A stretch of 64,000 nt of DNA. It comes from Caulobacteraceae bacterium (GTDB lineage Bacteria; Pseudomonadota; Alphaproteobacteria; Caulobacterales; Aquidulcibacteraceae). A program made the translations under genes and the position numbers. The DNA is taken from contig JADJCG010000007.1 of the NCBI GenBank assembly GCA_016703335.1, positions 62,001 through 126,000 on the forward strand. Direction: 5' to 3'. The notes under the pieces were generated by a model, which searched no databases, was not told the DNA's origin, and saw nothing but the letters and a program-made list of their open reading frames with translations. The first letter of the stretch is position 1, and each line of letters opens with the position of its first letter. Of the stretch, positions 21,126 to 31,401 are shown piece by piece.

Positions 21126-22060
21126 ATGACCCAAAAGCGAGGCGATGAGATGTTTGTTGAGAACCCGAGTTTGAGGGGAAAGGCGTCAGGCATTTCGCGC
21201 CCCAATGGTCGATCACCCCTGGTCATGCCGGCGCGGGCTTTTGACGACTACAAGCAACGCTACGCGAACAACTGGATGCTGGAGCGCACCGACAACGGGA
21301 TTCTCACGGCCAAGTGGCATACCGACGGTCACGACCTAGACTACAATCTTGGATTCCACAGATCCATCGGTCAGCTCATGGAAGACATAGGCCAGGACGC
21401 AGACACTGAAGTTCTCATTCTTGGTGGTCACGGCGACACGTTTCTGAAAAAGTACAAATCGTTGCTGGACGAAGACGCGAACATGCTGTGGTTTGCCTAC
21501 GAGCACATGTTCCTCGATGGCACGCGCATGATTGGCTCGCTCGTCAATAATTTGCGGCATCCCGACCATCGGCGTGATCAACGGCGATGGCTACCATAGC
21601 GAGCTGGCGGTGTTGTGCGATCTCACGCTGATGGCCGAGGACGCCGTTATCAGCGATCCTCATTTTGTCATGGGTGGCGTTCCCGGCGATGGCATCCAGA
21701 CCGCACTGCGTAAGACGATTGGGATCAAGCGCGCCAATGATGATGATGTTTGACCAAATCAATGCGCAGAAGGCGCTCGACTACGGCTTGGTCAACGAGA
21801 TCGTTCCTCGCGACAAGATCTACGAACGGGCCATGGAAATGGCGCAGTTCATCATGACCAAGCCGAGAATTATCAGGAGGCTGACGTCGGAAATCGTCAA
21901 ACAGCCCTGGCAAAAGGCGCTTGCTGAAGAGCTTCGTTCCAACTTCGGGATGGAGATGTGGACGTTCTTCGCCAACCCCGGTCTCAACCACAAGAGCGGG
22001 TTCAAGGCGATCGATGAATGGCGCAAGATGTATGAAGCCAGGACGAAGCCGAAAAAGTAA
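21126..22060 (+). CDS. Enoyl-CoA hydratase/isomerase, second copy (frameshifted)
   Basis: Crotonase-superfamily protein of about 311 residues with an extended N-terminus. ATG at 21126 follows AGAGGACACGT (an in-frame ATG nine codons on is an alternative). Landmarks: ILTAKWHTDGHDLDYNLGFH, EVLILGGHGDTFLK (first oxyanion region), RIPTIGVINGDGYHSELAVL in the next frame, FVMGGVPGDGIQTALR, and KALDYGLVNEIVPRDKI. Breaks near 21550 and 21740. The long N-terminus and H-rich motif resemble crotonases acting on 6-oxo or ring ketone CoA esters; inference only. An inverted repeat follows the stop. Confidence 0.8.
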
Positions 22061-22067
22061 CCGCGCA

Positions 22068-22102
22068 ACGCTGGCCACGCGACCGATGCGCGTGGCCAGC
22101 GT
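22068..22102. terminator. Strong inverted repeat after the enoyl-CoA hydratase
   Basis: 14-bp arms ACGCTGGCCACGCG (22068-22081) and CGCGTGGCCAGCGT (22089-22102) with a 7-base loop, eight bases after the stop. There is no T tract, so it may end transcription inefficiently or work in both directions between convergent genes. Confidence 0.6.
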
Positions 22103-22240
22103 GTCCGCGGCAGGGTTAATAGCGCGATCTAGTTAGATCGCCGCTTTCGAACGCTACGTGCGCACAGACCGCGTCGCACGCGAAAAGCATCGCCCGATGA
22201 CGAATTGGCCTTTGCTCAACTCTCTGGCGCGAAGGACGTG

Positions 22241-22849
22241 TCAGCGGAGAGCCGCTTTCACCGCAGAGCGACTCGAAATTCGCTCTCTGTGCCCAAGAAT
22301 TTGCGGATACTTGGACGCGTCCAATTTCAAGCGCGCGATAGCTTCAGAAAAGACGAAGAGATTGAGGTCCGCCAGCGTGTACTGCGCCCCAGTGACGTAA
22401 GGCCCCTTGAAGAGCTGTTGTTCGATCATGTCAAAATTCTTGGCGGCGTTCATAAGCGCTTGCCGCTTGAGCGCCGCAAACGATGCTTCGTCATCCGAAT
22501 AAAACTCCGGCCGTATGATCGGACCAAACCCGGGTTGTAGAGTGCTGGCAATGAACGCGTTGAACGATTGCATACGTGCGAACGCGAATGGATCGGCAAG
22601 TGGCGCGAGATTAGCATCGGGAAACCGCATGGCGATGTACGTAAGGATCGCCGGATTTTCGGTGAGCACACCGTGTTCAGTCGCCAGAGCAGGTACACGG
22701 CCCTTCGGGTTGATCGCAAGATACTCCGGATCTCTCTGCGTCCCCGCTTTCAGGTCGATCACCACGAGGTCGAAGTAGGCCCCCGTTTCATGCAGCGCGA
22801 TAAGCGGCGCCAACGAACAGCTTCCAGGACCATGGAACAGCTTGAGCAT
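22241..22849 (-). CDS. Glutathione S-transferase family protein
   Basis: Intact 202-residue GST. ATG at 22849 follows GGGAGGAGCGG. The thioredoxin-like N-terminal domain starts LKLFHGPGSCSLAPLIALHE, with the serine/cysteine pair SCS at the catalytic position as in beta-class enzymes, then NPKGRVPALATEHGVLTENPAI (cis-Pro, ExS-type). The all-helical C-terminal domain includes GAQYTLADLNLFVF. It follows the serine hydrolase by 21 bases on the same strand. Could detoxify electrophiles or isomerise a ring-cleavage product. Confidence 0.9.
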   Translation of the reverse strand: MLKLFHGPGSCSLAPLIALHETGAYFDLVVIDLKAGTQRDPEYLAINPKGRVPALATEHGVLTENPAILTYIAMRFPDANLAPLADPFAFARMQSFNAFIASTLQPGFGPIIRPEFYSDDEASFAALKRQALMNAAKNFDMIEQQLFKGPYVTGAQYTLADLNLFVFSEAIARLKLDASKYPQILGHRERISSRSAVKAALR

Positions 22850-22870
22850 CCGCTCCTCCCGTGTGCTCGC

Positions 22871-24033
22871 CTAGTCGCACGCGGCGAGCGCGAGATCGCT
22901 CAAGCGCGACAGGCGTTGCATGTGGGATAACCCCTCTATGAACCCCGCGCTGAGAAACACGAATGTGAGATCCCGTGCAGGATCGACCGTCCACATGGTC
23001 GATCCGCCGCCGATCGCGCCAAAGGCTCTTGGGCTTGCCGTGCTGCCGAGCCCGGTCTGAAAATGACCTTCGTCACGGGCATATCCGCCCATAAGGGAGA
23101 AATTGGCGCGAAGTGGCGGTAAATTCCTCGCCGCTGTCTCGAATTCCCAGGCGCCGTTCATCATGTCGCCTGTGTGATTGCGGGTGGCGTAATCGAAGAG
23201 CGCCGGCGAGATGAAGCGAACGCTGCCGTTGCCGCCTCGCGCCCTCATCAGGTCAGCGAAACGGAACACATCCATCGCCGTGCCAAATGCATCCCCAGCG
23301 GGTACTTCCATGCCGGCGCCAAATGGAGCAGTCAGCATGTGGATCACAGCCGGCGTGTTCGGTGTCGAGTTTTCTCTGTGAAGGAGATCGGCACACGCCG
23401 AGCGTTAGAGTCAGGCAATCCGAAGCTCGTATCCTTCATGCCGAGGGGATCGAACAGATCTTCCTTGGCGATCCGGCTAAAGGATCTCCCCTTCGGGTCT
23501 GTCAGCACTAACGCGCGTCCCAAGGCGCAAATACCACCGAAAGAGTTGTAGTGGCACCGCGTGCCGGGCGTGAACGCTGCCGGCATCGCTCCCATTGCCG
23601 CGACCAACTTCTCGAGATTCCCAATGTCGGGAAGTGTGAGCCCGGGCGGTGGCGCAAGACCCGGATAGGTGCCGCCCGTATGCGTTAACAGCATTCGCAC
23701 AGTCGCGTTCTGTTTTCCGCCGAACCCGAAGCCCGGAACCAGTTCAGCGATCGGCGTATCGAGGGTGAACCTTCCCTGGTCTATCGCGCGAAGCACCAGT
23801 GCGGCGGTGTACGATTTCGACAGGGACATAAGCAGGAAGATGTCGTCGTCGGCCGTCTTGCGTCCCGGAGCGACTGTGCCGAATGTCTTCCGATGGCCGA
23901 TCTTGCCCTCGCGGCCCACGATGATCGATGCGCCGAAAATCCTGCCGTCGTCGATGTCTTTTTGAATACTGCTATCCAGATTGGCTAGCGCTCCGGTATT
24001 CAGCCCGGCGCCGGAGGCTTCCGACTTGAACAC
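22871..24033 (-). CDS. Beta-lactamase-fold serine hydrolase (one frameshift)
   Basis: Class C beta-lactamase/esterase (EstB-like) of about 388 residues. ATG at 24033 follows GAGGAAAC. The nucleophile motif is LMSLSKSYTAAL (SxxK) and the second motif is HYNSFGG (YxN). A break near 23365 joins to MLTAPFGAGMEVPAGDAFGT and the C-terminal GAIGGGSTMWTVDPA, equivalent to the HxG/KTG loop. No signal peptide is seen, so it is a cytoplasmic esterase candidate rather than a resistance enzyme. A GST gene follows. Confidence 0.85.
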
Positions 24034-24289
24034 TGTTTCCTCCTAACCACGTGGTCGCGGTTCGCCGGCCGATTTCTCTTAGGCCGAGCAGTCGCGTAGC
24101 GGGTTTTTCTAGCACGGCCAAATCGAACTCCTCATCACAATACAAGATGGAATCCATACGATTCATTGATGGGACGCGTGCTTGCCATCGCTACTCGTGG
24201 CGAGCATTGGTCATCCAAGTTAGACCAACAGCAAGCCGAGACACGCCAACGGCATTCACCCGCCAAATTGAGCGATAGGGGAGCGCGAG

Positions 24290-25912
24290 TTGATACAGGG
24301 CCTAATGCAAGAGGTGCCACTGCAGATTTCGTCGATCCTGCGCTACGCGGCCGCCGCTCATGCGCGCCGGGAAGGTTGTTTCCCGCCTCATCGATGAACC
24401 GATATGGCGGTACGACTATAAAGGCCTCGCTGAAAGATCCTCGAAGTTGGCTTACGCCCTAGGCCGCTTAGGCGTCCGCGATGGCGAGCGGGTCACTTCG
24501 CTCGCCTGGAACACCCATCGCCATATGGAGCTCTTTTTTGCAGCGCCCGGGATTGGCGCTGCGCTCCACACCGCCAATCCTAGGCTGTCCGACGAGCAAG
24601 TAGCCTACACCATCAATCATGCCGAGAGCAGCATACTGTTCTTTGATCGAAATTTGCTCGCGCAGGTCGAACGGCTTGCGCCGCATTTGAAGCACGTGCG
24701 GACTTTCGTGATGATGTCGAACGAGTTGGCGCACACAAAAGGGAACGTCGACGCACTGTGCTACGAGACTTTGCTTGAGACGGAGTCGCCTGGATTCGAT
24801 TGGCCGCAGTTCGACGAAAACGCCGGCCCATTCCTCTGCTACACATCCGGGACGACAGGAGACCCAAAGGGTGTGCTCTACAGCCACCGGGCAGTGGTCC
24901 TGCACGCCATGGGAGCAGGCCTAAACGCCGCTTTCGGCTTCACGCCTTTCGACGTCGCAATGCCATGCTCCTCGCTTTATCACGCGACGGCTTGGGTCTG
25001 CCGTTTGTCGCGCCCAGGCGGCGCCAAGTTCGTCCTTCCCGGCGACAAGATGGACGGCGCCAGCCTACACGATCTGATCTGCAGCGAAGGCGTAACATTT
25101 ACCAATGGCGTGCCGACGATCTGGACCAACTATCCGACCTATCTCGATCAAACAAATCAGAAGCCGGGCACGCTCAAGCAAGTCATGATCGGAGGATCGG
25201 CTGTCCGCGCGCGATGGCCGAGACATTCAAAACCCGCTACGGCGTCAATACGCTGCAACATGGGGGATGACGGAAACCTGCCCACTTGGCGTCATCGCTT
25301 CGGAGACGCCCGCTCTAGCAGAGCTTGGCCCTGAGCAAATGCAAGACACCATTTGGTCCCGACAGGGGCGACTTCAATTTGGCATCGAACTTAAGATCGT
25401 CGATGAGGCCGGAAGAGAACTGCCTTGGGACGGCGACACCGCCGGAGCCCTGAAGGTGCGCGGTCCTTGGGTTGTTCGCCGGTATTATCAGCAGCCCCTA
25501 GACGCCATCGATAGCGAGGGCTGGTTCGATACCGGAGATATCGCCACGATCGACTGCAACGGCTTCATGCGAATTACAGATCGCACCAAAGATGTCATCA
25601 AGTCCGGCGGCGAATGGGTGAGCTCAATCGACCTGAGAAGCATTGCCGCCGGCTGTCCGGGGAGTGAAAGTCGCCGCTGTAGTCGGCGTGCCTCACCCAC
25701 GATGGGACGAGCGCCCGATTATGATCGTTGAGGCCTACCCTGGCGCAGATATCAATGCCTCGGCGGTGCTGGCCTATCTAGCGCCTCGGATCGTGAAGTG
25801 GTGGACGCCGGATGAAATCATCTTTGCGCAGGTGCCCCTGACTTCGACCGGCAAGATCGACAAAAAGGTGCTGCGCGATAAGTATCGCGACAGACTTTCC
25901 GGCGCCGCCTAA
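24290..25912 (+). CDS. Long-chain-fatty-acid-CoA ligase-like AMP-forming synthetase (third; frameshifted)
   Basis: ANL ligase of about 540 residues, of the medium/long-chain group that starts LIQGLMQEVPLQISSIL. The TTG at 24290 lies six bases after AGGGGAG and fits the family start better than the ATG at 24305. Motifs: LCYTSGTTGDPKGVLYSHRA (A3), GGMTETCPLG (A5), GWFDTGDIATID (A7), ITDRTKDVIKSGGEWVSSID (A8) and LTSTGKIDKKVLRDKY (A10). Breaks near 24365, 25205, 25262 and 25640. Adjacent to cofE but on the opposite strand. Confidence 0.9.
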
Positions 25913-25931
25913 AGCGCACCCGAGCCTCTAG

Positions 25932-26689
25932 GGGAAATAAGTCTGTCTCGCGGGATCGCACTAAGTCCGAAGCACGTGCACCTTCGTCACGTGTCGCCAC
26001 AAACCCGCGCACGTGCACGATCGGCGTGCGCTCTCCAGCTTGCCCCATCACTGCTGAAGCGGCAGCGGCGATTTCATCCGCAAAACCTACCTCTGTGCTC
26101 CGCAGCACACGGCCGTATAGGTCAACGACTCCCACGAAGATCTAAGACCGCAGGAATGCCAGCAACGCCGATCGCGGTGCCTAACGCCGTTGCGCCAGGC
26201 GCGCCCAAGACTGTCAATGACAACCACGCCCACCTGTGCACCAACGGCTTGAACAATCGACTCATGCAGCCGTCGCGCACTGGCGTCGGGGTCCAAAGGA
26301 GCAACAATCGCCGCTTCGCCGTCGCCATGATCCACGTTCGATTGGTCAATGCCTGCGTTCGCAAGCACTAGGCCCAGCCGATGGCGAACGATCAAGACAC
26401 CTTTTCGGACCCTGAAAACCTCGGCGCTCTCCGTCAAAATGAGTTCGACCAGCCTGGGGTCTTTGTCGCACGCACAAGCCAGTTCGCGGGCACGATCCGA
26501 AGGCTCCACCTCCGCCAGGCGCACCAACCGTCCCTCTGCCTTGGAGACGATCTTCTGTGCAACCACCAAGATATCGCCGTTCTCGATGGACAGACCAGAA
26601 TGCTGAACAGCGGTCAGTGCGATGAGGCATAACTTGTCGCCCTCGGAAACGATCGGGACCCCGAAAGCGGCCGACAGCGTCACGCTCAT
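25932..26689 (-). CDS. cofE: Coenzyme F420-0:L-glutamate ligase CofE (frameshifted)
   Basis: Adds glutamate residues to F420-0 using GTP. The ATG at 26689 overlaps the npdG stop; a TTG at 26707 is an alternative. Family landmarks: ENGDILVVAQKIVSKAEGR, DPRLVELILTESAEVFRV, the metal-site region NAGIDQSNVDHGDGEAAIV and VIDSLGRAWRNG, then after breaks near 26190 and 26135 AIGVAGIPAVLDLRG and GFADEIAAAASAVMGQAGE. The C-terminus SDLVRSRETDLFP reaches a TAG at 25932 if one C is removed from a C run. It is a stand-alone ligase without the nitroreductase domain found in mycobacterial FbiB. Confidence 0.9.
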
Positions 26690-27352
26690 GGACTGGATTG
26701 TTTCCAAAACCGGTGATCCGAATGCCCGATCCGCTCACCTTATAGCGCCGGTTCAGACCAATCAGGACTGACGTCATCGCCTCGGCGACAACAGAGTTGC
26801 ACAATGGACCTGCATTCCACGCTGTCAGGCCAATCTCACGCGCCAGGGCCACAACCTCATCGGCCGCCGCGGCGTCGTCCGGCGCTCACAAGCGCATCAC
26901 ATTCCACGATTTGATCAAGATCATCCAGATGGTGTGCTGAGATGTCCTGAAGGCCGACACCACCCGAACAGTGTCGCCAAGCCGCTTCTGCATGGCTTCG
27001 ACCGCAGACCCCCCAGGCGGCAACTGAACACGCGTGACCTTCGGCGGCACGAGCGGCACGGTCACATCAATGAGTATCTTGCCTTGGAGGTGTGTGGCCA
27101 CCTCGTCGACGGTCGACGTCTGCGCTGCGTAAGGAACCGCCAGTACCACAATGTCGGCGCGTTCGGCGGCCTCTTGATTGCTCGCAGCGGAGACCTTCTT
27201 TACCCCAAGCCTGTCATTCATCGCCTGTGCAGCGGCGGCGGCACGCTCGGGCGACCTACTGCCGATAATGATGTCGCGGCCTCGGTGCGCCCAGCGCAAC
27301 GCTAACCCACCCCCCTCCTTACCTGTGCCCCCAAGACTGCGATAGTGGCCAC
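26686..27352 (-). CDS. npdG: NADPH-dependent F420 reductase (frameshifted)
   Basis: Exchanges hydride between NADPH and F420. GTG at 27352 follows GAGAGGGAGGTCTG. The N-terminus VATIAVLG, then (one G missing in a G run at about 27330) GTGKEGGGLALRWAHRG gives the dinucleotide-binding glycine motif, followed by IIIGSRSPERAAAAA. Middle: VVLAVPYAAQTSTVDEV and DVTVPLVPPKVT. After breaks near 26940 and 26870 the C-terminus AGPLCNSVVAEAMTSVLIGL and NRRYKVSGSGIRITG is diagnostic of this family. It overlaps cofE (ATGA) and follows fbiC by 40 bases. Confidence 0.9.
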
Positions 27353-27392
27353 CAGACCTCCCTCTCAAACGAACCGGCCTTCTGCGGCGGGG

Positions 27393-29717
27393 TTAAGACG
27401 ATTGGCGAGAGCGGTGGCGCGCTGCGGCCGCGCTCGCGGACACCTCACTCACATCACCATAAAGCGTGGTACGCTGACGGACATGTCGACCGATCTCGCT
27501 CGCGAGATGCCCCATGGCCATAGACGGCATCTCTTGCCCATGCTGCGTTCCAGCGGCGCGCGAGATGCTCTCATTCATCAACGTGCCGCCAAGGTCGTTC
27601 GCGCCCGCGCGTAAGCACATTTTCGCGCCGGCCGGCCCCGCCTTCACCCAACTTGTCTGGATAGAGGTCAAATGCGGATGAAGCGCCAAGCGTGCGACAG
27701 CATGCATGAGCACCGTTTCGCGGAAGGTCGGGCCGATGCGCGAGATACCCGCGGGCAATAGGCGCTTCCATGTGCACGAACGGCAGTGGAACGAACTCCG
27801 TGAAGCCGCCCGTCTTCGTTTGAAGGTCGCGCGTTTCGGATCAAATGTCGAGCCCAGTGACGCGGCGTGTCCACGTGCCCGAACATGATCGTCGATGTAG
27901 TCGGCAAGCCAACGCGATGTGCGACCTCGACGACTCGAAGCCATTCTTCGGTCGTCAGTTTGTCCGGGCAAATGATGGCGCGAACTTCATCATCAAGCAC
28001 CTCGGCAGCTGTTCCCGGCAATGTATCGAGACCCGCATCCTTCAACTTTTCCAGGAACTGTGCCGTGCTCAGTCGCATCGTACGTGCGCCGTGCATGATC
28101 TCCAGCGGGGAAAATGCATGGATATGGATGCGCGGCGCAGCGGCAGCACCGCGCACAAGATTAAGGTACGTCTCGCCAGTGTAGCGTGGGTGGATGCCGC
28201 CCTGCATGCAGACCTCGGTCGCACCACGGGGTGTTCGGCCTCGACCGCTCTGCGCGCAACCTCGTCTAGGTCAAGGTCATAGGTTGGACCTCGCAAGCCT
28301 GCGTCGCCCCCGCCCTTGGAAAATGCGCAAAAGCCGCAGCGATAACTGCAGATGTTGGTGTAATTGATGTTGCGGTTGACGACATACGTCACTGCGTCCC
28401 CGCACACGATCTGACGCAACTGGTCGGCGCGATCACAAACAAACTCAAAGTCGGCGCCGCGAGCCTCAAACAGCGCGACAATTGCGTCCTCGTCGAGAGG
28501 AGCGCCGGTCTCGGCCCGCGCCACAAGTGCACGAATGACGCCGACGGCCGTGTTCTTGGAGCGCGGAGGCAAGGTTGGCGTTCTCGATGCGCCGGGCGAC
28601 CAAGCGTCTGCCCGCGCAAAACCCGATGCATCCGAAGCGGTCGCAACGTGGCCACGCATAGTCGCGTCGAGCCAACGCTCCGAGCCAACCACATAGTCCG
28701 GATAGATTGTGAGGCGCGCGACAAGATTACGGCCGGCAGATTCGGTCGCTTCGCGCAGCGCTTCGACCTCGGGCCATGGCGCCTCAGGATTCACGTGATC
28801 GGGCGTCACCGGTGAGACGCCGCCCCAGTCATTGATGCCCGCCGAAATCAAACGATCGAGATTGCCAGGAGAGAGGTTCGGCGGAGCTTGAATGTTTGCA
28901 GCAGGACCCATAATGAGGCGCGCTACTGCAATCGTCCAAAGTAGGTCGTCCAGTGGTGGCTCAGGCGCGCGCGCCATAGCCGTCCCCGGCTTCGCACGAA
29001 AATTCTGGACGATAGTTTCTTGAATGTGACCGTACTTCTCGTTCAACTCCTGACGCGACGCGCTCGGCCCGCGTTCGCCGATCCCGATCAGGATTCCAGT
29101 TGTGAAGGGTATCGCGAGTTCGCCCGCCAGCCGCATCGTTTCAGGCGCTGCTGGGCGCTATATCGGGAGAACCAAAATGTGGTGCGCCTCTGTGGCAAAG
29201 GCGATCGAAACGGACTCAAGCATTAGCCCCATCGAGGCTGAAACCGGACGAAGCAAACGCAAGTCGTCCTCGGTCATCACGCCGGCGTTGATGTGCGGCA
29301 GCAAACCAGTCTCATCACGGACCAAGCGCGCGACCTCCCGCGAGATACGAAATGGTCGTCTCATGTCCCAGGATTTGAGTTCGGCCGCGGCCGCCGCAAA
29401 CCGGCGTTCCGGCTTATCGCCAAGTGTGAAGCGCCTCCGAACATCCGCGGCCTTTCCCGCCTTCGCGATCTTCAGCACCTCGTCGGGCGTGAGATACGCG
29501 CGCGCGCCCTCCTCGGAGGATGCGCAAACGTAGTAGTGACAGACGTTGCGGCAAAGCTGGGGAATGAATACCTTGGGCGACCAAGTCTGGGTTGTCCGTG
29601 GCCCTCGTCACGAGCCTCGCGCGCGCGCGATAGAAGCGTATTGAGTGGCGCTCGAGCCAGCTCGTCGATGTCTAAGACTGCATCGCCATTCAGCAGCATC
29701 GGAAACTTGCGGATCAC
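27393..29717 (-). CDS. fbiC: FbiC, bifunctional Fo synthase (CofG-CofH fusion; many frameshifts)
   Basis: Radical-SAM enzyme making the deazaflavin Fo from tyrosine and a ribitylamino-uracil. About 775 residues when joined. The CofG half starts at GTG 29717 (VLDIDELARAPLNTLLSRAR); its 4Fe-4S motif reads CRNVCHY and then breaks just before the third Cys (near 29535). It continues LKIAKAGKAADVRRRFTLGD, LPHINAGVMTEDDL and FTTGILIGIGE. The CofH half has an intact CSYRCGFC cluster motif, then GATEVCMQGGIHP, LPGTAAEVLDDEVRAIICP and QTSWVKAGP. Breaks near 29600, 29535, 29145, 28215, 27845 and 27690. The fusion is the actinobacterial-type arrangement. First gene of the fbiC-npdG-cofE chain. Confidence 0.92.
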
Positions 29718-29725
29718 TTGACTAT

Positions 29726-29758
29726 GGTAACGCTGTTACCTACAGAAACGATGTTACC
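29726..29758. promoter_or_regulatory. Palindromic operator between fbiC and the TetR genes
   Basis: GGTAACGCTGTTACC (29726-29740) is a perfect 6-3-6 palindrome, with a third half-site GTTACC at 29753-29758. A TTGACT hexamer precedes it at 29719. It sits nine bases upstream of the fbiC GTG and upstream of the divergent TetR gene, the standard position of an autoregulatory TetR operator; control of fbiC-npdG-cofE is inferred. Confidence 0.65.
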
Positions 29759-29801
29759 AACGCAACCCGTTTTGCGGGAATGGGCATATTCGAGAGACCG
29801 C

Positions 29802-30487
29802 ATGGCGAGCGCTCTGGGCCAGAAACACCACGATGGGCGCGACGTCGCGCCCGGAGGCGCCACGACCTGGATCTCGCTCGCCGCGGGGACCTGCGCGAAG
29901 CGAGAGAAGTCGGCAGGGCCGTGGCGCGCGGAGACGATACTGGCGGCCGCAGCGTCGATCTTGCTGGAAGAAGGTGCAGCCGCGCTGACTTTGCGACGGC
30001 TCGCGCTTCGGCGGTGAACGCATCGACCAAAGTGATATACACTGTGTTCGGCGGCAAAGATGGGCTTCTAAACGCGCTCTATCTACACAGCTTTGCAGGC
30101 TTGGAGGCGGCCCTCAGGGCACATCGTTCAATCACGCCACCGCCCGAAAGAATTCGGGCAATGTGTCATTCATGCCGCGATTTCGCCTGAGCTGCGCCCG
30201 CGCTTTACCATGTCATGTATGGGGAGTTCAGGCGGGACTTCGTCGTCCCAACTGAAAGTCGACGACAAGCATCGGCTGCATTTAATCTGCTGCGAGAAGC
30301 GGTTGCAGCTGCTCTCCCAAAAACCAAAAGCTCAGAAGCCGGCATGGCTACGCGACTAGTGTGGGCTGCCATGCACGGCGTCGTGAGCCTGGAAGCGCAT
30401 GACCTGCTTGGAACGCCAGATCAATGCGAACGCTTGTTCACTTCAGCGATCGCCGCAGCGGCGCGCACCTATGACATCCGCCTCTAA
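29802..30487 (+). CDS. TetR-family transcriptional regulator (frameshifted)
   Basis: One-component repressor of about 225 residues. The helix-turn-helix is split by a break near 30005: RAETILAAAASILLEEGAAALTLRRLA, then ASAVNASTKVIYTVFGGKDGLLNALYL, where S-x-K-x-x-Y-x-x-F-x-x-K is the TetR recognition helix pattern. The ligand domain continues after breaks near 30165 and 30225 (EFRRDFVVPTESRRQA, GMATRLVWAAMHGVVSLEAH). The start at ATG 29802 is chosen for domain length; an upstream ATG at 29724 would lie inside the palindrome. Divergent from fbiC, so it is the prime candidate for controlling F420 synthesis. Confidence 0.8.
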
Positions 30488-30502
30488 TCAAACGTTGGCA
30501 GG

Positions 30503-31181
30503 ATGAGCACACGGGGCCCGGCTGCACCCCACGACGGCGCGCGTCCCACTCGATGGCGGCGGCGGTCGGACGCGCGGCCTGATGAAATTCTTGCGCTGCC
30601 ATGGCGGAATTCTCCAGGTCAGGGTTCGAACGACACGAATGGAAGATGTCGCCCGCGCCGCCGGGATCTCGAAGGGTGCCGTTTACCTCTATTTCGACAG
30701 CAAGGCGGCACTGTTCAAAGCTCTTGTCGAAAGTAGGGTCAGCCCTCTCCGAGAAAACTTTGAGCGGCTCGCCGTTGCGGGAGCATCGGACCCGATGGGG
30801 ACGCTCAAGTCGCTCGCGCTCATTGCCGCACGCGGATTCAGCAATCCGGACGTCGTCGCAGTGATGCGACTTGCCATCGGCCTCTCAGATCGCTTTCCGG
30901 AGATCACCAACTACTACCGCGAACACGTCGTCGAAAGGATGCATTCGATCGTTGAGGTCTCATCGCAGCCGCCGTCGATAGAGGCTCAGATTCGCGTCGT
31001 CGACAAACCAGCAATGACGCGCGTCATTATCGGGCCGCTGCTGTTCGAAGCGCTCTCAGTGCATTCTCTCAAAGTGGACCGTGGCTTCGAAGATCCACAA
31101 AAGCTGATAGACGCTACCTTGATATCGTTCTCCGGGGGACGAGTCCCACGGGCTAACCTAGTGCGCCGGACGAAAGCGTAG
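30503..31181 (+). CDS. TetR-family transcriptional regulator, second of a tandem pair (frameshifted)
   Basis: Starts 15 bases after the previous TetR stop. The N-terminus (RWRRRSDARPDEILA) is joined through one or two breaks near 30595-30640 to AEFSRSGFE and RTRMEDVARAAGISKGAVYLYF, a textbook TetR helix-turn-helix, then DSKAALFKALVESRV. The C-terminal domain FPEITNYYREHVVERMHSIV and MTRVIIGPLLFEALSVHSLK is of the AcrR-like type. Tandem TetR genes of different ligand domains suggest two inputs to the same region. Confidence 0.85.
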
Positions 31182-31401
31182 CCGGGGCGCCGATGCAAAG
31201 GCCTCAGGGGGCCAAACGGCGATGGCTCGAACCCGTTTGTCTCCGCCGGTTGCGCAATCATGCCATCGGGCAGGAATGGGCCATGGACTAACCGCTCGCG
31301 CGGGACGCAGATTCTGCGAGCACTTGCGCCAACCCCATCTCCTCCTGTCTGGAGGGCTGCGCCCGGATGGGCCGGGTCGAGCCCAGACGGGAGACCCAGC
31401 C

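Noticed and set aside
22871..24033. Antibiotic-resistance beta-lactamase
   Set aside because: No export signal is present and its setting is catabolic; the SxxK and YxN motifs are shared with class C-like esterases.
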